DNA from: Puccinia triticina
Taxonomy: Eukaryota > Basidiomycota > Pucciniomycetes > Pucciniales > Pucciniaceae
Reading direction: 5' to 3'
Length of the DNA: 64,000 nt
Assembly (NCBI RefSeq): GCF_026914185.1
Contig: NC_070570.1
Coordinates: 1,178,001-1,242,000 of the forward strand
In this document: positions 22,947 through 34,352 of the stretch, piece after piece
How the letters are laid out: each line of letters starts with the position of its first letter
How positions within the stretch are numbered: position 1 is the stretch's first letter
The notes under the pieces: model-generated
The model's database searches: none
Told to the model about the DNA's origin: nothing
Seen by the model: only the letters and a program-made list of their open reading frames with translations
Translations under genes and position numbers: made by a program

Positions 22947-24257
22947 TGCTGAGGCACGACGGGATTGCTTATGTCGATGATTGATGAGGATCAGAGCAGG
23001 TGGAATCCAATCAGGTTTTTGGTGTGGCTTTGTGATGCCAGCGAAGATCCGACCACTTCCCCAATATCCAGCCCTCACCCAGATACCACAAGTGTGGGCC
23101 CACAACCCTTGCATGTTACGGTTCCTTTGAAGCAAGCTTGCAGATATTGATATCCCATGATGTAAGCAAGAGCTGAGCGACATACAGTGAGATATGACTT
23201 AAATTCTACGCACACTGATACAGATGGGGGCTCCGGGACTGGCTTTGCTGTCAGGAGTATGGTCAAATTCACCTTTGTCAGGAGAGTCAATCACCCAACC
23301 TTTCCCCTCATGTAGGAGCCTAAACAACAGAGCAGTACATGGAAATGAATACCATGGTATATATGTAATTGGTGCTGGGGCAGGGCTAAACTTGAGGAGA
23401 GGGCCATGGAGCCTCATCATAGCGTCCGGTTGCACTTCTGACGGGAGGTACTCAACACCGGTTGATATTGAAAAACTCCTTGTTGGCTATGTTGAGCACA
23501 GTTGTTTAACCCGACTGCTACAATCTGCTACAAATTACTTGGCCTAGAACCAACCCGCGACCGCACAGAACCCGGGTGACATATCATGCTCCAGTGCTGT
23601 CTTGCCCTCAGAACAGGCGGGCAGTAGCCACAATCCATTGGATGAACACTACATCAGCCACTCAGAAAGTGGCAGATGTCCATGGTTTGGGTTTAATGAA
23701 TCTTGGTATTGGGTTGGTGTTCATGGGGCAACTCGGGGGTCAGCACCCCGACCTGAGTGGGGTTTCTTGTGGATATTCATACCTCTGGCTGGTCGGCCTA
23801 GGGTATCGTGCTGCAACTGGGTTGAGATCCTCAGATATCAAGTTGAGCGGTCACAGGAATTCAAAAAATATCCAAATGATAGAGGTAGTGTAACCCCTGA
23901 CAGAAGCGGTGGATAAGCTGGAGTTTCTTGGAGTTTGTTCTTTCAGGGAGTGTCTCAAAGGTAGTTCATGACCTCTCCTTATTTCTTGGTCAAAGAAGGG
24001 TCAGCAGTTGAGCTGGTGCCTGTATTTTAGAAATTCTTGGGAAGATTATACTTACAGGATACAGAATTCCAGATGGCTGCATGGGATCACCATCATCTAT
24101 TTCTTGAATTCTCCCCATGACCACTTAAGCGCATACCATAAGTATGATCCCATCATGCCCTTGATCCAAGTTACACATCAGTTCAACCTCACTTGGGTCT
24201 TACTTACAGGTCAACATCAAACCCAGTTCAGACATAAACCATGACAAAATTATAGCT
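22947..24257. other. Right subterminal region of the large transposon
   Basis: No supported gene. Plus-strand frames at 23224-23547 and 23602-23916 have somewhat protein-like runs but no consistent splice structure or recognisable domain. Confidence 0.35.
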
Positions 24258-24296
24258 TGGCACTCTCCAGAGAGTGCCACCAATTCCCCCCTGGTG
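24258..24296 (-). repeat. Right terminal inverted repeat of the large transposon
   Basis: Exact reverse complement of 2483-2521, followed by TTT. The same inner palindrome (TGGCACTCTC...) is present. Confidence 0.95.
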
Positions 24297-24299
24297 TTT

Positions 24300-24623
24300 G
24301 AAACCTGGCCCATGAGGCAGGAGGGGAGGCTTTGCCGCCAGCCACAAGGGGGGACTTGTGTTAGGTTAGTGGAGTGTATAATACAGATAATGGCTAAAAA
24401 CAAAAAATAGGAAATTTAGATATGCATCTTCAATGAAAAATGTTTACCATATACCCTCCAAGTATTGCATTTGTTGCAGTGTTGGTACAAGAAACATTCA
24501 AAACATATGGATCAATCCAGTACTGCTTCATGCCCATCTCAAACTCAACCCCAGCCCAGCCAGGAAGCTTGTCTGCAATGGAGGACTTCCCTCCAATTTA
24601 GAAAGCAGGCTATTATGTATTTA
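24300..24623. other. Flank of the large transposon, nothing recognised
   Basis: No gene or repeat structure seen. Confidence 0.4.
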
Positions 24624-24778
24624 TGGTGTTCAAAATTGCATGTCACGGTTTACATAAAATCATAAAGCCAATTTTGGCTGGGAGATGTCAGCGTGCATAA
24701 AACTTAAAGTGACATCTCCCAGCCAAAATTGCAGTTTATGATTTTATGTAAAAAAATCTTATGCAATTTTGAACACCA
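24624..24778. repeat. TA-flanked hairpin MITE, copy 1 (155 bp)
   Basis: Termini TGGTGTTCAAAATTGCAT and its complement, with TA on both sides (24622-24623, 24779-24780). A second inner inverted repeat (GACATCTCCCAGCCAAAATT) surrounds the centre. The TA duplication suggests mariner/Tc1-type mobilisation. A sister copy is at 35259. Confidence 0.85.
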
Positions 24779-24780
24779 TA

Positions 24781-25192
24781 ATTTTGTATTTCTATTTTCT
24801 ATTTTCTATTTATTAGCATAGAAACCACTGTTTTTCCCCTTTCAATATAGAAAATAAGATAGAAAATAGCATTTAGCTGGTATTTTAAACTGAAGAGAAG
24901 TCCTCCAATCTTGGCATTCTCAAGCTGACTGCAGCCGGAGTGGCGGTAGAACGTGATGGTGTGATTGCTGATGATGGACTGCAGCTTTCCATACAAGTTA
25001 CAACTCTTGAGCAAAGATGAAGTGGAAACATTGTCAATCTTGTTTAGCATTTCTTATGAGTAATTGCTACTATTGTTAAGTGTAGCATCTAATCAGTATC
25101 ATTTCTCCTACCAGTCATGTACAAAGGGGCCTTACTTCAAGGATCACAGATCTCATGATGGTGATGAATTTTTCAGACATTTATGTTAAAAC
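24781..25192. other. AT-rich non-coding sequence
   Basis: No gene seen. A minus-strand frame of 83 codons at 24799-25050 has no support. Confidence 0.35.
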
Positions 25193-25195
25193 TTA

Positions 25196-25582
25196 GGCCC
25201 TGTTTGGAGCCAATATAAATATAGGTGATATAATCACTTGTAAATTCAATAAAAAATACAAAACTCAACATAAAGAATCCAATTTTTTTTTTGTAGGAAA
25301 CCTACAGTACTGGTCTCATCAACTATGAAGTCAGATTTAACTAATTCAGCCATCTACAGCACCATAATACCATTATATTGCTTTGTTTTGGTCAAAAGCA
25401 ATATAATGGTACTACAGTACTGAATATGGCTGAATCAGTTGAATCTGACTTCATAATTGAAGAGACCAGTATTGTAGGTTGCCTAGAAAAAATATTTGGA
25501 GGCTTTATGTTGAATTTTGTAGTTTTCATTGAATTAACCAATGATTATATCACCTATATTTATATCGGCTCCAAACGAAGCC
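25196..25582. repeat. PIF/Harbinger-type (Tourist-like) MITE (387 bp)
   Basis: Left end GGCCCTGTTTGGAGCC and right end complement GGCTTCGTTTGGAGCC continue as inverted repeats (AATATAGGTGATATAATCA) nearly to the centre. TTA flanks both ends (25193-25195, 25583-25585), the 3-bp TWA duplication typical of PIF/Harbinger. The inner arms around AGCAATATAATGGTA form the hairpin tip. No transposase. Confidence 0.88.
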
Positions 25583-25585
25583 TTA

Positions 25586-27299
25586 ATGATGCTCTTTTTT
25601 TGGGTTCAGGTGTTCCATTGACAACCCTTGCCATCTTGGCCCTTGGATAATATCATCTAGCTTGCTTGACAGGCGAATCTTCGGAGATATTTGGATCTCT
25701 GGTGATGCACCCACACTTATCAGGGGTTTCCAGGGCCTTGCGGTATCAAGGTGATAGGGTTTGGTGTCCCAAATACCAATTGGTAAGTCGGGGTAGGTCC
25801 TTCTTCCTCTTCTCTCCCCCATCATCATCAACATCCTTGGTCATGAAACACGTTTATGGATAAAATGTCCTGCTTGCTGAACACGCACAGCTTATGTACC
25901 AGCTGATTACCGTCAATCCGGGTGGCCAAAGATTCAAACCACGATGTGTAAGGTCTCAAGTCGGCTTTGGGCAAACTTAGCACAAGTCCCTTGCCTGCCG
26001 GGGGGCAGGGGTGCGAAGCGCCTTGCACAAAGTGCAACCTCCCGTCAGGGAGGGACTTGCGTGCAATCCACGATTCCTGGTGTGAGAGCCCCGCGTGCAG
26101 TTGGTGTTTTTTGCAGGTGGCCAACTTTGTGCCCCCAAATCCCCCACTTCCCAGAGGGCATGTTGCCCGCCTCTTGAACCGGTGAAAGACCTGCATCTCC
26201 TCTTCAAATTGGTGGTAGGCATGCCACCATTGCCCTCCTCCCATGAGCTGGAGATTGGCTCAAAGGAGCTCCCTTTCCAAGAATCCTTTGAGATGACTAA
26301 TAGAGTTGTACAGTTCTGTACAGTAAATTTCACTCCCTACATGGCCACTTTTCCTCCATGATTGGAAATTTCAACCAGGAGGATCAGGCATTATATCAGC
26401 AGCTACAAGGCCCAAATTGCATCAGAAGAAGCGCACTCCCAAGCACTTCTTAAGTCCAGAAGGGCAACCTCAACGGGCCAATGGTTGATGTTTAAAAATG
26501 AAAAGAGTGAAAAAAAGCCTGATACAGGCTGATATTCCTGGGGCTCTCAGGCCAGATACAGGTTTTTGCAGGTAAGCCTCTCTGTGAGACAGAGACCCTG
26601 CGGGGCTGCCCCTTCGGGGCTCTCACTGTTAAGCTCGGGCTTCGGGCCGTTGTGAGGCAGCCTGGCGACCGATTTGCCTGTTGACCATTTGGGAGACAAC
26701 GGGGGGACTTGACCGTCTTTCGCTCGACGAAGGTTAACATATGACTACGATCACTTGGCCATTCTTCCTGCCCGTTGCCCTTCGGCCTGCTTGCAACAGT
26801 TATGTGTGGTAAGGAAAGTACGGAGACCGGTCATAGCAACCCGTTTGATCGACAAGGAAATCTTTTTCCCCTCTCAACAATCCTGCGCTCCTCCCAGCGT
26901 ATCTATGCACTTAAGCTGCCTAAGCCCATACATCCACGCATACACTCAAACACTCCAGCCACCTCGTCACCAACGGAACACCACCCACCAGGACCAACAA
27001 CTTCAACCAGTTCAAACTCGAACTCAAACACAAAACAGAAGCAGATCAGCAGCTTACAAAACCTAAAACACAACATCAACCAAGAATGGTCCCATCCACC
27101 ACACACCAAGAAGAAGAGAAGAACAAGCAATACAACCGATAAGCCACCCCTCTTCAACATACATACAAACTATCAGCCAGTCAATCCGCCCTCCCCATCT
27201 ACCTCTCAAAACCAACTTGTTCTCTTCTGGAACGCCCCCGACCAGCTCAAGAATCCAAAGCCCTCAGACTTTCAGGAGGCACGATAGCTCGTTCGAAAG
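25586..27299. other. Intergenic region upstream of the NIPA-type transporter
   Basis: No gene supported. 26590-26720 is GC-rich with small ccTTCGgg hairpins. 26900-27250 is a CA/CT-rich purine-poor stretch like a fungal 5' leader or core promoter, which fits the start at 27300. The open frames there (26755-27287 +) reflect this composition. Confidence 0.4.
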
Positions 27300-29496
27300 A
27301 TGGGTCTTCTTGAAGACAAGTTTGTTGATCTCACTACCGTTATCGCTTAGTCCCACCTGCTATCATCTAATCGTCTTTATTGTTGCCCCTTAGATACATA
27401 GGCCTTGCGCTCGCCGTTTCTTCTTCCTTGGCGATTGGGACATCTTTTGTTGGTTTCCCAGTTTAGAACTCCTATCCTTCAAGACAGTTGCAAACTGCAG
27501 TTGAATCACAAGCAATATCGAAGCGACAAAAGAGACAGAAGGACCATCAACTAATGCATCTTCATTTACATTTTCCTATGCCAATTACGAATCATCCACA
27601 CAGATCATAACCAAAAAAGTCAGCATATCCCCCCTTCAAATTGCACACTCAAAAATGTGGGCCTAACCGTGGCGTTCTTGTTTCTACAGGGTCTTATCGA
27701 TGCTGCCGATAGGGAATCAGGTCCATCGACCAAGACACATACATACCTCAGGAATCCAATCTGGTGGGCTGGTATGACAACTAGTTAGTCTTATTCTTTG
27801 TTTGCCTCCAGTATAAAATCATCACAATCAAGGCGTGATATACATCTAAAAAAATCCCAATAATAATAATGATATTCAAGCATTGAATTTCTCTGGAATG
27901 TAGTGGTCGTCGGTGAGGGTAAGCTACACATCTTTAGCCCCCTACTTTCGCATGAGTTTTTTCCCCCTTTGACGACTTGGTCCTGATTTGTTTCCGCTAA
28001 ATCGACTCCAGTGGCCAACTTCGCCGCGTATACGTTTGCTCCCCCTATCCTCGTAACTCCACTTGGTGCGCTGTCTGTGCTTATTGGGTACGCTCCGACT
28101 CCTGTTGGTCAACTTTGACTTTTGCTGGGGTTCATCAGTTTCAAGCTTTCTTTTCATTTACTATCCCCATTAATACCCCCACATAAGTGCTTTTTGAGAC
28201 GAGTGTACTAATGAATGTATCCTCGCTTTTTTTCTGTTTAAGTGCTGTGTTGGCTTCGTTTTTCCTTCAGGAAAAGCTAGGAAGGATAGGTAAAATTGGT
28301 TGTGCTCTGTGTTTGCTTGGCTCAATCATCATTGTCCTGCATGCACCGGAGGATAAGGAGATCAAAACGGTGGAGGAAATTCTAGGCTATGCCATGCATC
28401 CTGGTAAGCAAACTCACCAAAGATCAATTTGCATACCGCGAGTCAGCTGATACCAAGTCTGCAAACCGTCAACAGGGTTCATGTTCTATTGTTTTTTCGT
28501 ATTGGTGTTCAGCGTTTTCATGATCTACAAAGTCTCCCCGACTTATGGATCTCGGGAACCGATCGTATACATCTCGATTTGCTCATTGGTCGGCTCAGTC
28601 AGCGTGATGGCCATCAAGGGATTCGGCGTGGCAATCAAACTGACCTTGGCCGGATCCAATCAGTTGACCCATCTGCCAACTTACGTATTTGCTATTGTCG
28701 TTGCTGGCTGTATCGTCGTCCAGATGAATTACTTCAACAAAGCCCTCGACCAGTTCTCAACCAACGTGTGCGTACTTCCTCATTATCCCCTCATTTAAAA
28801 TCTTCGCACAGCTTGTTGACTTGTATCTGATGCAACAGGGTCAATCCGATCTACTACGTTTGTTTCTCGACGGCTACGATTGTCTCCTCATTGATACTTT
28901 TTCAAGGCTTCGGTACACAGGACGCAGTCAACACGTTATCTCTGCTCATGGGCTTTTTTGTGACCTTCCTTGGAGTGTATCTGCTGAATATTTCCCGGCT
29001 CGACCCGACTGGGACAGCACAAAATCAGGACCGAAGTCTAGAGAGCGGACGTATGAGTCTGGACGCGTCTCGGGTGAGCTTGAGTTCTGAACAGCCGCTG
29101 ACGCATCATCCGATCCATCGGTCCTACCATCGATCGAGCATGCCCTCTTCGGCCAACCCCTTCCATCCCTCCCCTCAGGGACAACTAGGCACCTACCGGA
29201 GCCAGGATAGCGTGCTGTTTGACGCCTTTCCTGAAGAAAGCGTCGGCCTGACCCTCATGAACACTTCAGAAGAAGAAGAGGATGACGATTCTCATCCAGA
29301 TCTATATCAACATCACCGTTCAACTAGCAAAAATCACCCCGATTGCCCTCGAAAATCTGAATTCCCCATCGCATCTCTAAGGGATCTTAAGCCTGACCAC
29401 TCTCCTACAACAAGAGCTCCTGATGGCCGTCTCAGTCCACTTGAAACCAACCCAAATCCTCTTCCTTCTACCGACGAATCATCTCCTCACTCCTGA
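27300..29496 (+). CDS. NIPA-type magnesium transporter
   Basis: Multi-pass membrane protein of the NIPA/DUF803 family, expected to carry Mg2+ across the plasma or an endosomal membrane. Exons that keep phase: 27300-27319, 27394-27448, 27604-27618, 27690-27771, then 28012-28087, 28243-28403, 28476-28767 and 28839-29496. The N terminus MGLLEDK-YIGLALAVSSSLAIGTSF-IITKK-GL and the later blocks YLRNPIWWAG, NFAAYTFAPPILVTPLGAL and FLQEKLGRIGKIGC are classic family signatures. The 15-nt third exon encodes only IITKK. One small exon between 27771 and 28012, ending at 27918 with VVVVGE, is expected. I could not fit its start, because the best reading meets TAG or needs one extra base. The last ~170 residues are a Ser/Pro/acidic cytoplasmic tail. 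Confidence 0.88.
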
Positions 29497-29832
29497 TCAT
29501 AAAACTAGGCTTGTTTTATTCTTTCCCCTCAATATATGCAAGAATTCGTATATACTTATATATCTTTATCCATGCGAGTACGGGTATAAATGTATACCTA
29601 TCATGTATATACATCGCAGCTAAAATCTTCCTCTTAATTTCACTTCAATTCTCCCACAGTGGAACATATGCAATTTTTTCAAGGTCTCTATCCTGACCCT
29701 GTGTCTTTGTTTTCTAATCTTGCCCCTTCACCCCTTCTCATCCACCAAAACCAATCACACACCCGAACCATCCATCACCTTTTCTTCTTGATCCACTTTG
29801 TTTGTTTTCTTTTTTACTGAATCATTTGTATA
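29497..29832. other. 3' region of the NIPA-type gene
   Basis: AT-rich with ATAT repeats around 29540-29610, consistent with a fungal 3' UTR. No further gene. Confidence 0.4.
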
Positions 29833-30483
29833 GGGACTTACTTTGTGCACTGCAAAATGATTTTCATGCACTGTGCAGTGCGCACACTTTTCAAACAGAG
29901 TTTTTTAAAGCTTTCTTGTATGCTTAACAAATTACAATCCCACTAAGAAAAAAAACAAGTACTGTCATTTGGGGACCTGGAATCCATGTTCCCACAGGTC
30001 AAAAAACCCCAAGTTACTGAATCATGAGAAACATGTTTCCAAATGTTTTAGAACTTTTTGGCCACTTTGTGCAAGGATAGCACTTTCAAAAATTAGGAAA
30101 GTTCACCACGTACTGGTGCACTTGGCAGGTTTTGAGGGAAATTTACTGATTTTTCAAAGCCTTTTTCTTGCACAAAGTGGCCAAAATTTATCAAGATTCA
30201 ATAAATTATCTGGATTTTTTGCCATGTGGGAACATGAATTCCAGGTCTCCAAATGATTGTACTTGTATTGTTTTGTAGTGGGTTTTTTAAGCATACAAGG
30301 AAGCTTCAAGAAACTCCCAAAAAAATCACAGAGGTATTTTCCTTGGTGATTTTTTTGGGTCTATCGATTGGTCAAAAGAAGATTGAAAACATTGCTTCCT
30401 TCATCCACAGTGCGCAAAGTGTTTGAAAACTGTGCACTGCACATTGTGCAAAGAGCTTTTTGCATTGAACACAAAGAAGTCTG
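29833..30483. mobile_element. Foldback element (651 bp) related to the one at 51142
   Basis: Inverted arms start GGGACTTACTTTGTGCACTG on the left and CAGACTTCTTTGTG in complement on the right. They continue through AAACAGAGTT and TGGGGACCTGGAAT blocks to the centre near 30120. The ends resemble the foldback at 51142-52559 (CGGACTTACTTCGCGCACTG), so both belong to one family with this copy older. Flanking 8-mers TTTGTATA and TTTAAAAA agree only partly, consistent with age. No coding capacity. Confidence 0.75.
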
Positions 30484-30947
30484 TTTAAAAAAATGTTGAT
30501 AAACACCTTAAAATGTGTCACAAAGTTGTGTAAATTTCAATAGTAAACCCCTTAATTCATGGATCTTGCCCATCATACCAGATGTCAACTGTCTTTGATG
30601 CATTGTTCAACTGCAAAAGCTTTTAATCACTACATATTGGTGGCTTGTAAATTTTTTTCACCGTCCAATCAATGCTCAGACTGCAATGGATGGCAAAGAA
30701 ACAGGGCTCAAAATTCAAATCTGCCCTCTGAGTGCATACACAACTCCTGGGCAGACAAATGAGTATAAATATGTTTCAAGATAATTTAATACTTCTACAA
30801 TGAAATAAATAGATAGGCTTCAAATGGTAGAAGATGTTAATAGCTACGAGGATATATTAACAATGTTGGGAATAAAGGGTAGATAAACTTCTGGAAGGAT
30901 TGAGTGTCTGTGGGTGGCAAAATCTTATTGATAAAGATCGCACGGGA
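30484..30947. other. Intergenic, 3' side of the oxidase gene
   Basis: No gene seen. Likely contains the 3' end of the minus-strand oxidase transcript. Confidence 0.4.
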
Positions 30948-33250
30948 TCACATCAGGTGAAGGACTGCTAAACTGATCAACACCGTCATGATGGATGAGG
31001 GTGAAGATAGGACAGAGGATGAACTGTGTTTGGCATTCTTCGAGGGGGAAGGCATGTTTTGCGATGTGGTCCAATCCGTGATGGTGCCCGGCAAGTCTGA
31101 AGCAACAGCAGTGGGCTGGGTACCAATTTGACCGTTACCTACCATGACCATGACGCCGTTGGAAGGAACCCCGTCCACAACTACAAACATCATGGCGGGA
31201 CCAGGAGGGAAGCAAGCTACACAGGGTGGCATCTGTGAGACGTGTAGCATCCCGGAACCGTCGTCGTTGAGTGTGTATGTGCTGTTGAGTTGCAAAAATC
31301 GCTGGCCCATGTTCATGGCATGGGTCGAATAGCCGGTCCTTACGACTGAAACAATAGTCTTGGGAAGTGCCGATGATTGTTTTCCTAGATCGGTGGACTT
31401 CAGGCTGACGTTGAAATAATTGCCTCCATAGGATAAAGTTTTAGGCAGGGCACTCGGGCTTGGCCGTGTGCGGGTGAAATAGTCGGGGTAAACTGGCGAA
31501 AATGAAAATGAGTGACCATGGACCTCAGGCTAATTGTGTGCGTTGTACTCCCTACTCACATTTCTCTGCACGATACTCGGTGGGGAAAGGATAGTTTGGT
31601 GTGCCAGGTGCGATGTAGTCGGCGTTGGGCTAGAGGTTACAGTTTTTATTTTATCATTATCGAGCCGAACAAGGCATAAGGTAAGGAGATCTTACGTTCG
31701 AGCCAGCTGTGAGAATAGAGCCATCAGCTAATAGTGAAGCAACCGAGTGATATAGCCGGGAAACAGTGGCATTAGCGTTTGGACGAGACCATCGAGACCC
31801 TTTCGGTGCATTTGGGTTATAGTACGCTGGGGAGTGCAATGGATTCGAGCCAAAAGATTGGCCAAGCGCCCAACTGGTGTTTCCGTATCCGGCGGTGCCC
31901 TTTGCAATACCATTTCCCATCCATAATCTACCGTCTGGCATCATGACGAACTGGCCCATACTTCTTCCTTCAAAGAGATAGTCCTCTTCCTCCCAAGTGA
32001 TCGATACGTCAGGCGTCATTTTCACACAGGAGTTGTCGGCAGGATACCTGAGTAACGAGCAATCTGAGCCAGATAAACCATTGTGGAATCAATTATAAAT
32101 GGACTTACGCAGCAATGTTGAAAGTTAGAACCCATTGGTCAGGCTGAAGATTGGTTCCACCACAGAACAGGATGGTAGCGGTATACTGAGAAATCACAAA
32201 AGTCTAATCAGTAAAGAAGTACAGGTGTGGGTATTGATGAATACCTCACATTGTTTTTCGGAGTTAAAGGAAGCATTGCTGTAGCCCCAGATGCCGGATA
32301 AGTACGGACGGCGTGTGGCATATTAGGCAAAGGGTATTCGACGTTGTTTTTGTAATCATAAATTTCGGTACCCAGATTCGATTGGAGGAACAGATTCCCT
32401 GACGGTAACAACCAGGTAAGTGTGTACAAGTTGGCCGGTAATGTCGTGAGCAAAAAGTTCAATTTGTTTGGTTGGCCTTTGGAGGGGAAATATTCGACGG
32501 TTGGAATATTTTGGTTGGCATCGTTGACATAACCTCCGTCGGTACACCCACCAATCTGGGAAACCATCACACATCACAAACAATCAACTTTTGGTTTCGA
32601 TTGAGGTGCTCTGCAGTTCAGGGGATGCTCACAATAATTACACTACCATCTTCAAGAGTCTCAACAGTGGGATACCACCGCTTGGCTTGCAAAAGAGCTC
32701 CACCGGGGTTGACACTCCACTGGCATTTGGTATCATCGTCACAAGGATCCAGAAGCCTGACTGACTTGGCACCATCGTCGTTGAAATAAGGTGCAGCCAG
32801 ATTGACGCCGTCCAGTCCACCAGAGGTAACGGCTTTATTGCCGCCAACAGAAATCCATGTTCCGTTGCCTAGGGCCGCACCACCAGCGCAGAAAGTATTG
32901 GTGGCTACTTCCATCGTTCGAAAAGTGTTGGTTCTTAGATCGTATTCAGTAGCCCATGCCGGTTTATTAGTACCAGGTAGTCTCAGAGGATTGTTTTCAG
33001 CTTTATCCAAGATGTACACCTATAAACATCTTATAGGTCAATGTGAAATTCTCAGCTTGAGTTTTGGGTTGCAAGGTTCTCTCACCTTATTGATTCCACC
33101 GACAAAAAACTGTTGAGCAGACACTCCAGTGGTTCCAACAACTTCAAATGTGTTTGGGGCTGCGCCGGCCGAGACGCCAGAGTGAGAAATGGCTGCAGCA
33201 ATGGTGAGACCGTTTAACAAGCGGCGGGATTGCATGGTGTTGACTCGCAT
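30948..33250 (-). CDS. Glyoxal-oxidase-like copper radical oxidase
   Basis: Secreted or cell-surface enzyme that oxidises aldehydes or glyoxal and makes H2O2. Seven exons keep phase: 33250-33086, 33019-32633, 32555-32250, 32185-32109, 32047-31696, 31629-31560 and 31492-30948, giving 633 residues. The start has a hydrophobic signal-like segment (LLNGLTIAAAISHSGVSAGA). LFCGGTNL, carrying the cysteine of the Cys-Tyr cofactor, is encoded in exon 4. VSRLYHSVASLL (Tyr-His copper ligands) is in exon 5, and GYSTHAMNMGQRF (C-terminal copper His) is in exon 7. The N-terminal half has glyoxal-oxidase kelch-type repeats (WISVGGNK, PGGALLQAKRWYPT). A Ser-rich stretch and a hydrophobic tail (ISLAVLHLM) suggest a GPI anchor. 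No lesions seen. A host gene independent of the surrounding transposons. Confidence 0.93.
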
Positions 33251-34344
33251 GGAGGGTGCTGGGATTTGAGAAATTAAAAAATCTTTGATCTTGAGATGCA
33301 AGCAGGAGGAAAGACAAGGCAAACGATAGTGTTTCTTTCCACGAGTGAGGGGATGGGGCGGCGATGGTCGACGCAGGATAGCATAAATATCTTTCAACTC
33401 TTTGCCTCAAGCTGGAACGCTCCTGCCTGGGGCCTGAGCGTCCAGGCGGGCCTGAGCTGAGATTGTAGGGGACCGAGCAGGCACCGGCGAGTTCCCCCCC
33501 TGTCCATGAAGGCGACAAGTGGGACAGTGCCTGCTCTGGTCCGGGCTGAGACACGCCCTCTGAATGGCCTCGGAGGGGAGTCTCAAGCGCACAGCTGCAG
33601 ACTTTCCTCCCTCCTACGACCATTCGGGACGCTTTTCATTTTCTGTCAAAACCTCCCATCCGCCCCATGAGAAAAATTCTAGGGGTGAGCCCTACACCAT
33701 CTTCTGACCTGTCGCATAGAAATGAAGCTTTTCACATTTCTCATGTTCTGGTCAAGGGGGAAAAGGTGCGCCGCAGCAGCGCATAGCAAGTACACCACTG
33801 CTCGAAATTTTTTTTAATCAGGGAGTGGGCTCGCCCGGCTTTTCACGACGGAGACGGTTTGGCGCTGGCGATGGGTCAGAACTACGTGGGTCTAACCCAT
33901 CCAACCCGCATGTCAAGCCAACACCGCCCAACTCCGCCCACACATTGTGTTGATCAAGGGTCATGGATTGCCCAGCCGACCCCATCCAGCCCTGACGAGC
34001 AGGCCGACGACGTCATCGGGTTGGGCATGCGCGATTGACTCCGTCGGCTTGATCGCCTGCCAAATCCAAGTCCAACAGGACTCAGCAGTGGACAAAGGCT
34101 TGTCTAATTGAGCAAGCCGACGCCGCCAGCTGGTTGGACCTGCGTTGAGCCTCAGTCATGATCGGCTTGCCGTCCGGGTTAGCTAAACAATTGGTCGGAC
34201 TTCTTTTTCTTTTTTTTTTTTTTATCAAGTCAACTGGATGTGCCTCTTTTGCTGTGAGAAAGAGGCTACACATGAGTTCCAATTTTACAAAAAAAAAAAG
34301 TAAGACAAAAGAACATGTCAAGAAAAAAAGCCACCAAACTCAAC
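33251..34344. other. Upstream region of the oxidase gene
   Basis: Holds the presumed promoter. GC-rich with no clear element. A T-rich run lies at 34203-34224. Frames at 33144-33623 are shadows of GC-rich sequence. No gene seen. Confidence 0.4.
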
Positions 34345-34352
34345 AAGAATAC

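Larger units (their letters stand above)
2483..24296. mobile_element. 21.8-kb Tnp2/CACTA-class DNA transposon with passenger genes
   Basis: A 39-bp inverted repeat at 2483-2521 is matched perfectly by 24258-24296. The termini are CACCAGG outward, and TTT flanks both ends (2480-2482 and 24297-24299), a 3-bp target duplication as known for CACTA/En-Spm elements. The only transposase inside is a Tnp2-family protein (13667-16927, -), which fits that class. Other contents are unknown genes at 5722-6600 (+), 7117-9644 (-), 11476-13176 (-), 17668-17952 (+) and 19480-20584 (+), a broken SNF2-type helicase at 20740-22946 (-), and six 38-bp palindromes. None of the retroelements or MITEs recognised elsewhere in the window were seen inside it, so the block looks young or uninterrupted. 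Ends and transposase are observed; that the whole block moves as one unit is inference. Confidence 0.9.

Noticed and set aside
25378..25650. 90-codon plus-strand frame
   Set aside because: It lies mostly within a PIF/Harbinger-type MITE arm and has no protein-like conservation.
26590..26720. GC-rich hairpins with TTCG loops, possible structured RNA
   Set aside because: No extended covarying structure or known RNA motif could be recognised. Composition alone is not enough.
26775..27287. 170-codon frame upstream of the NIPA-type gene
   Set aside because: CA/CT-rich leader-like sequence gives Pro/Thr/Ser/Asn codons. No domain, and it ends just before the transporter start.
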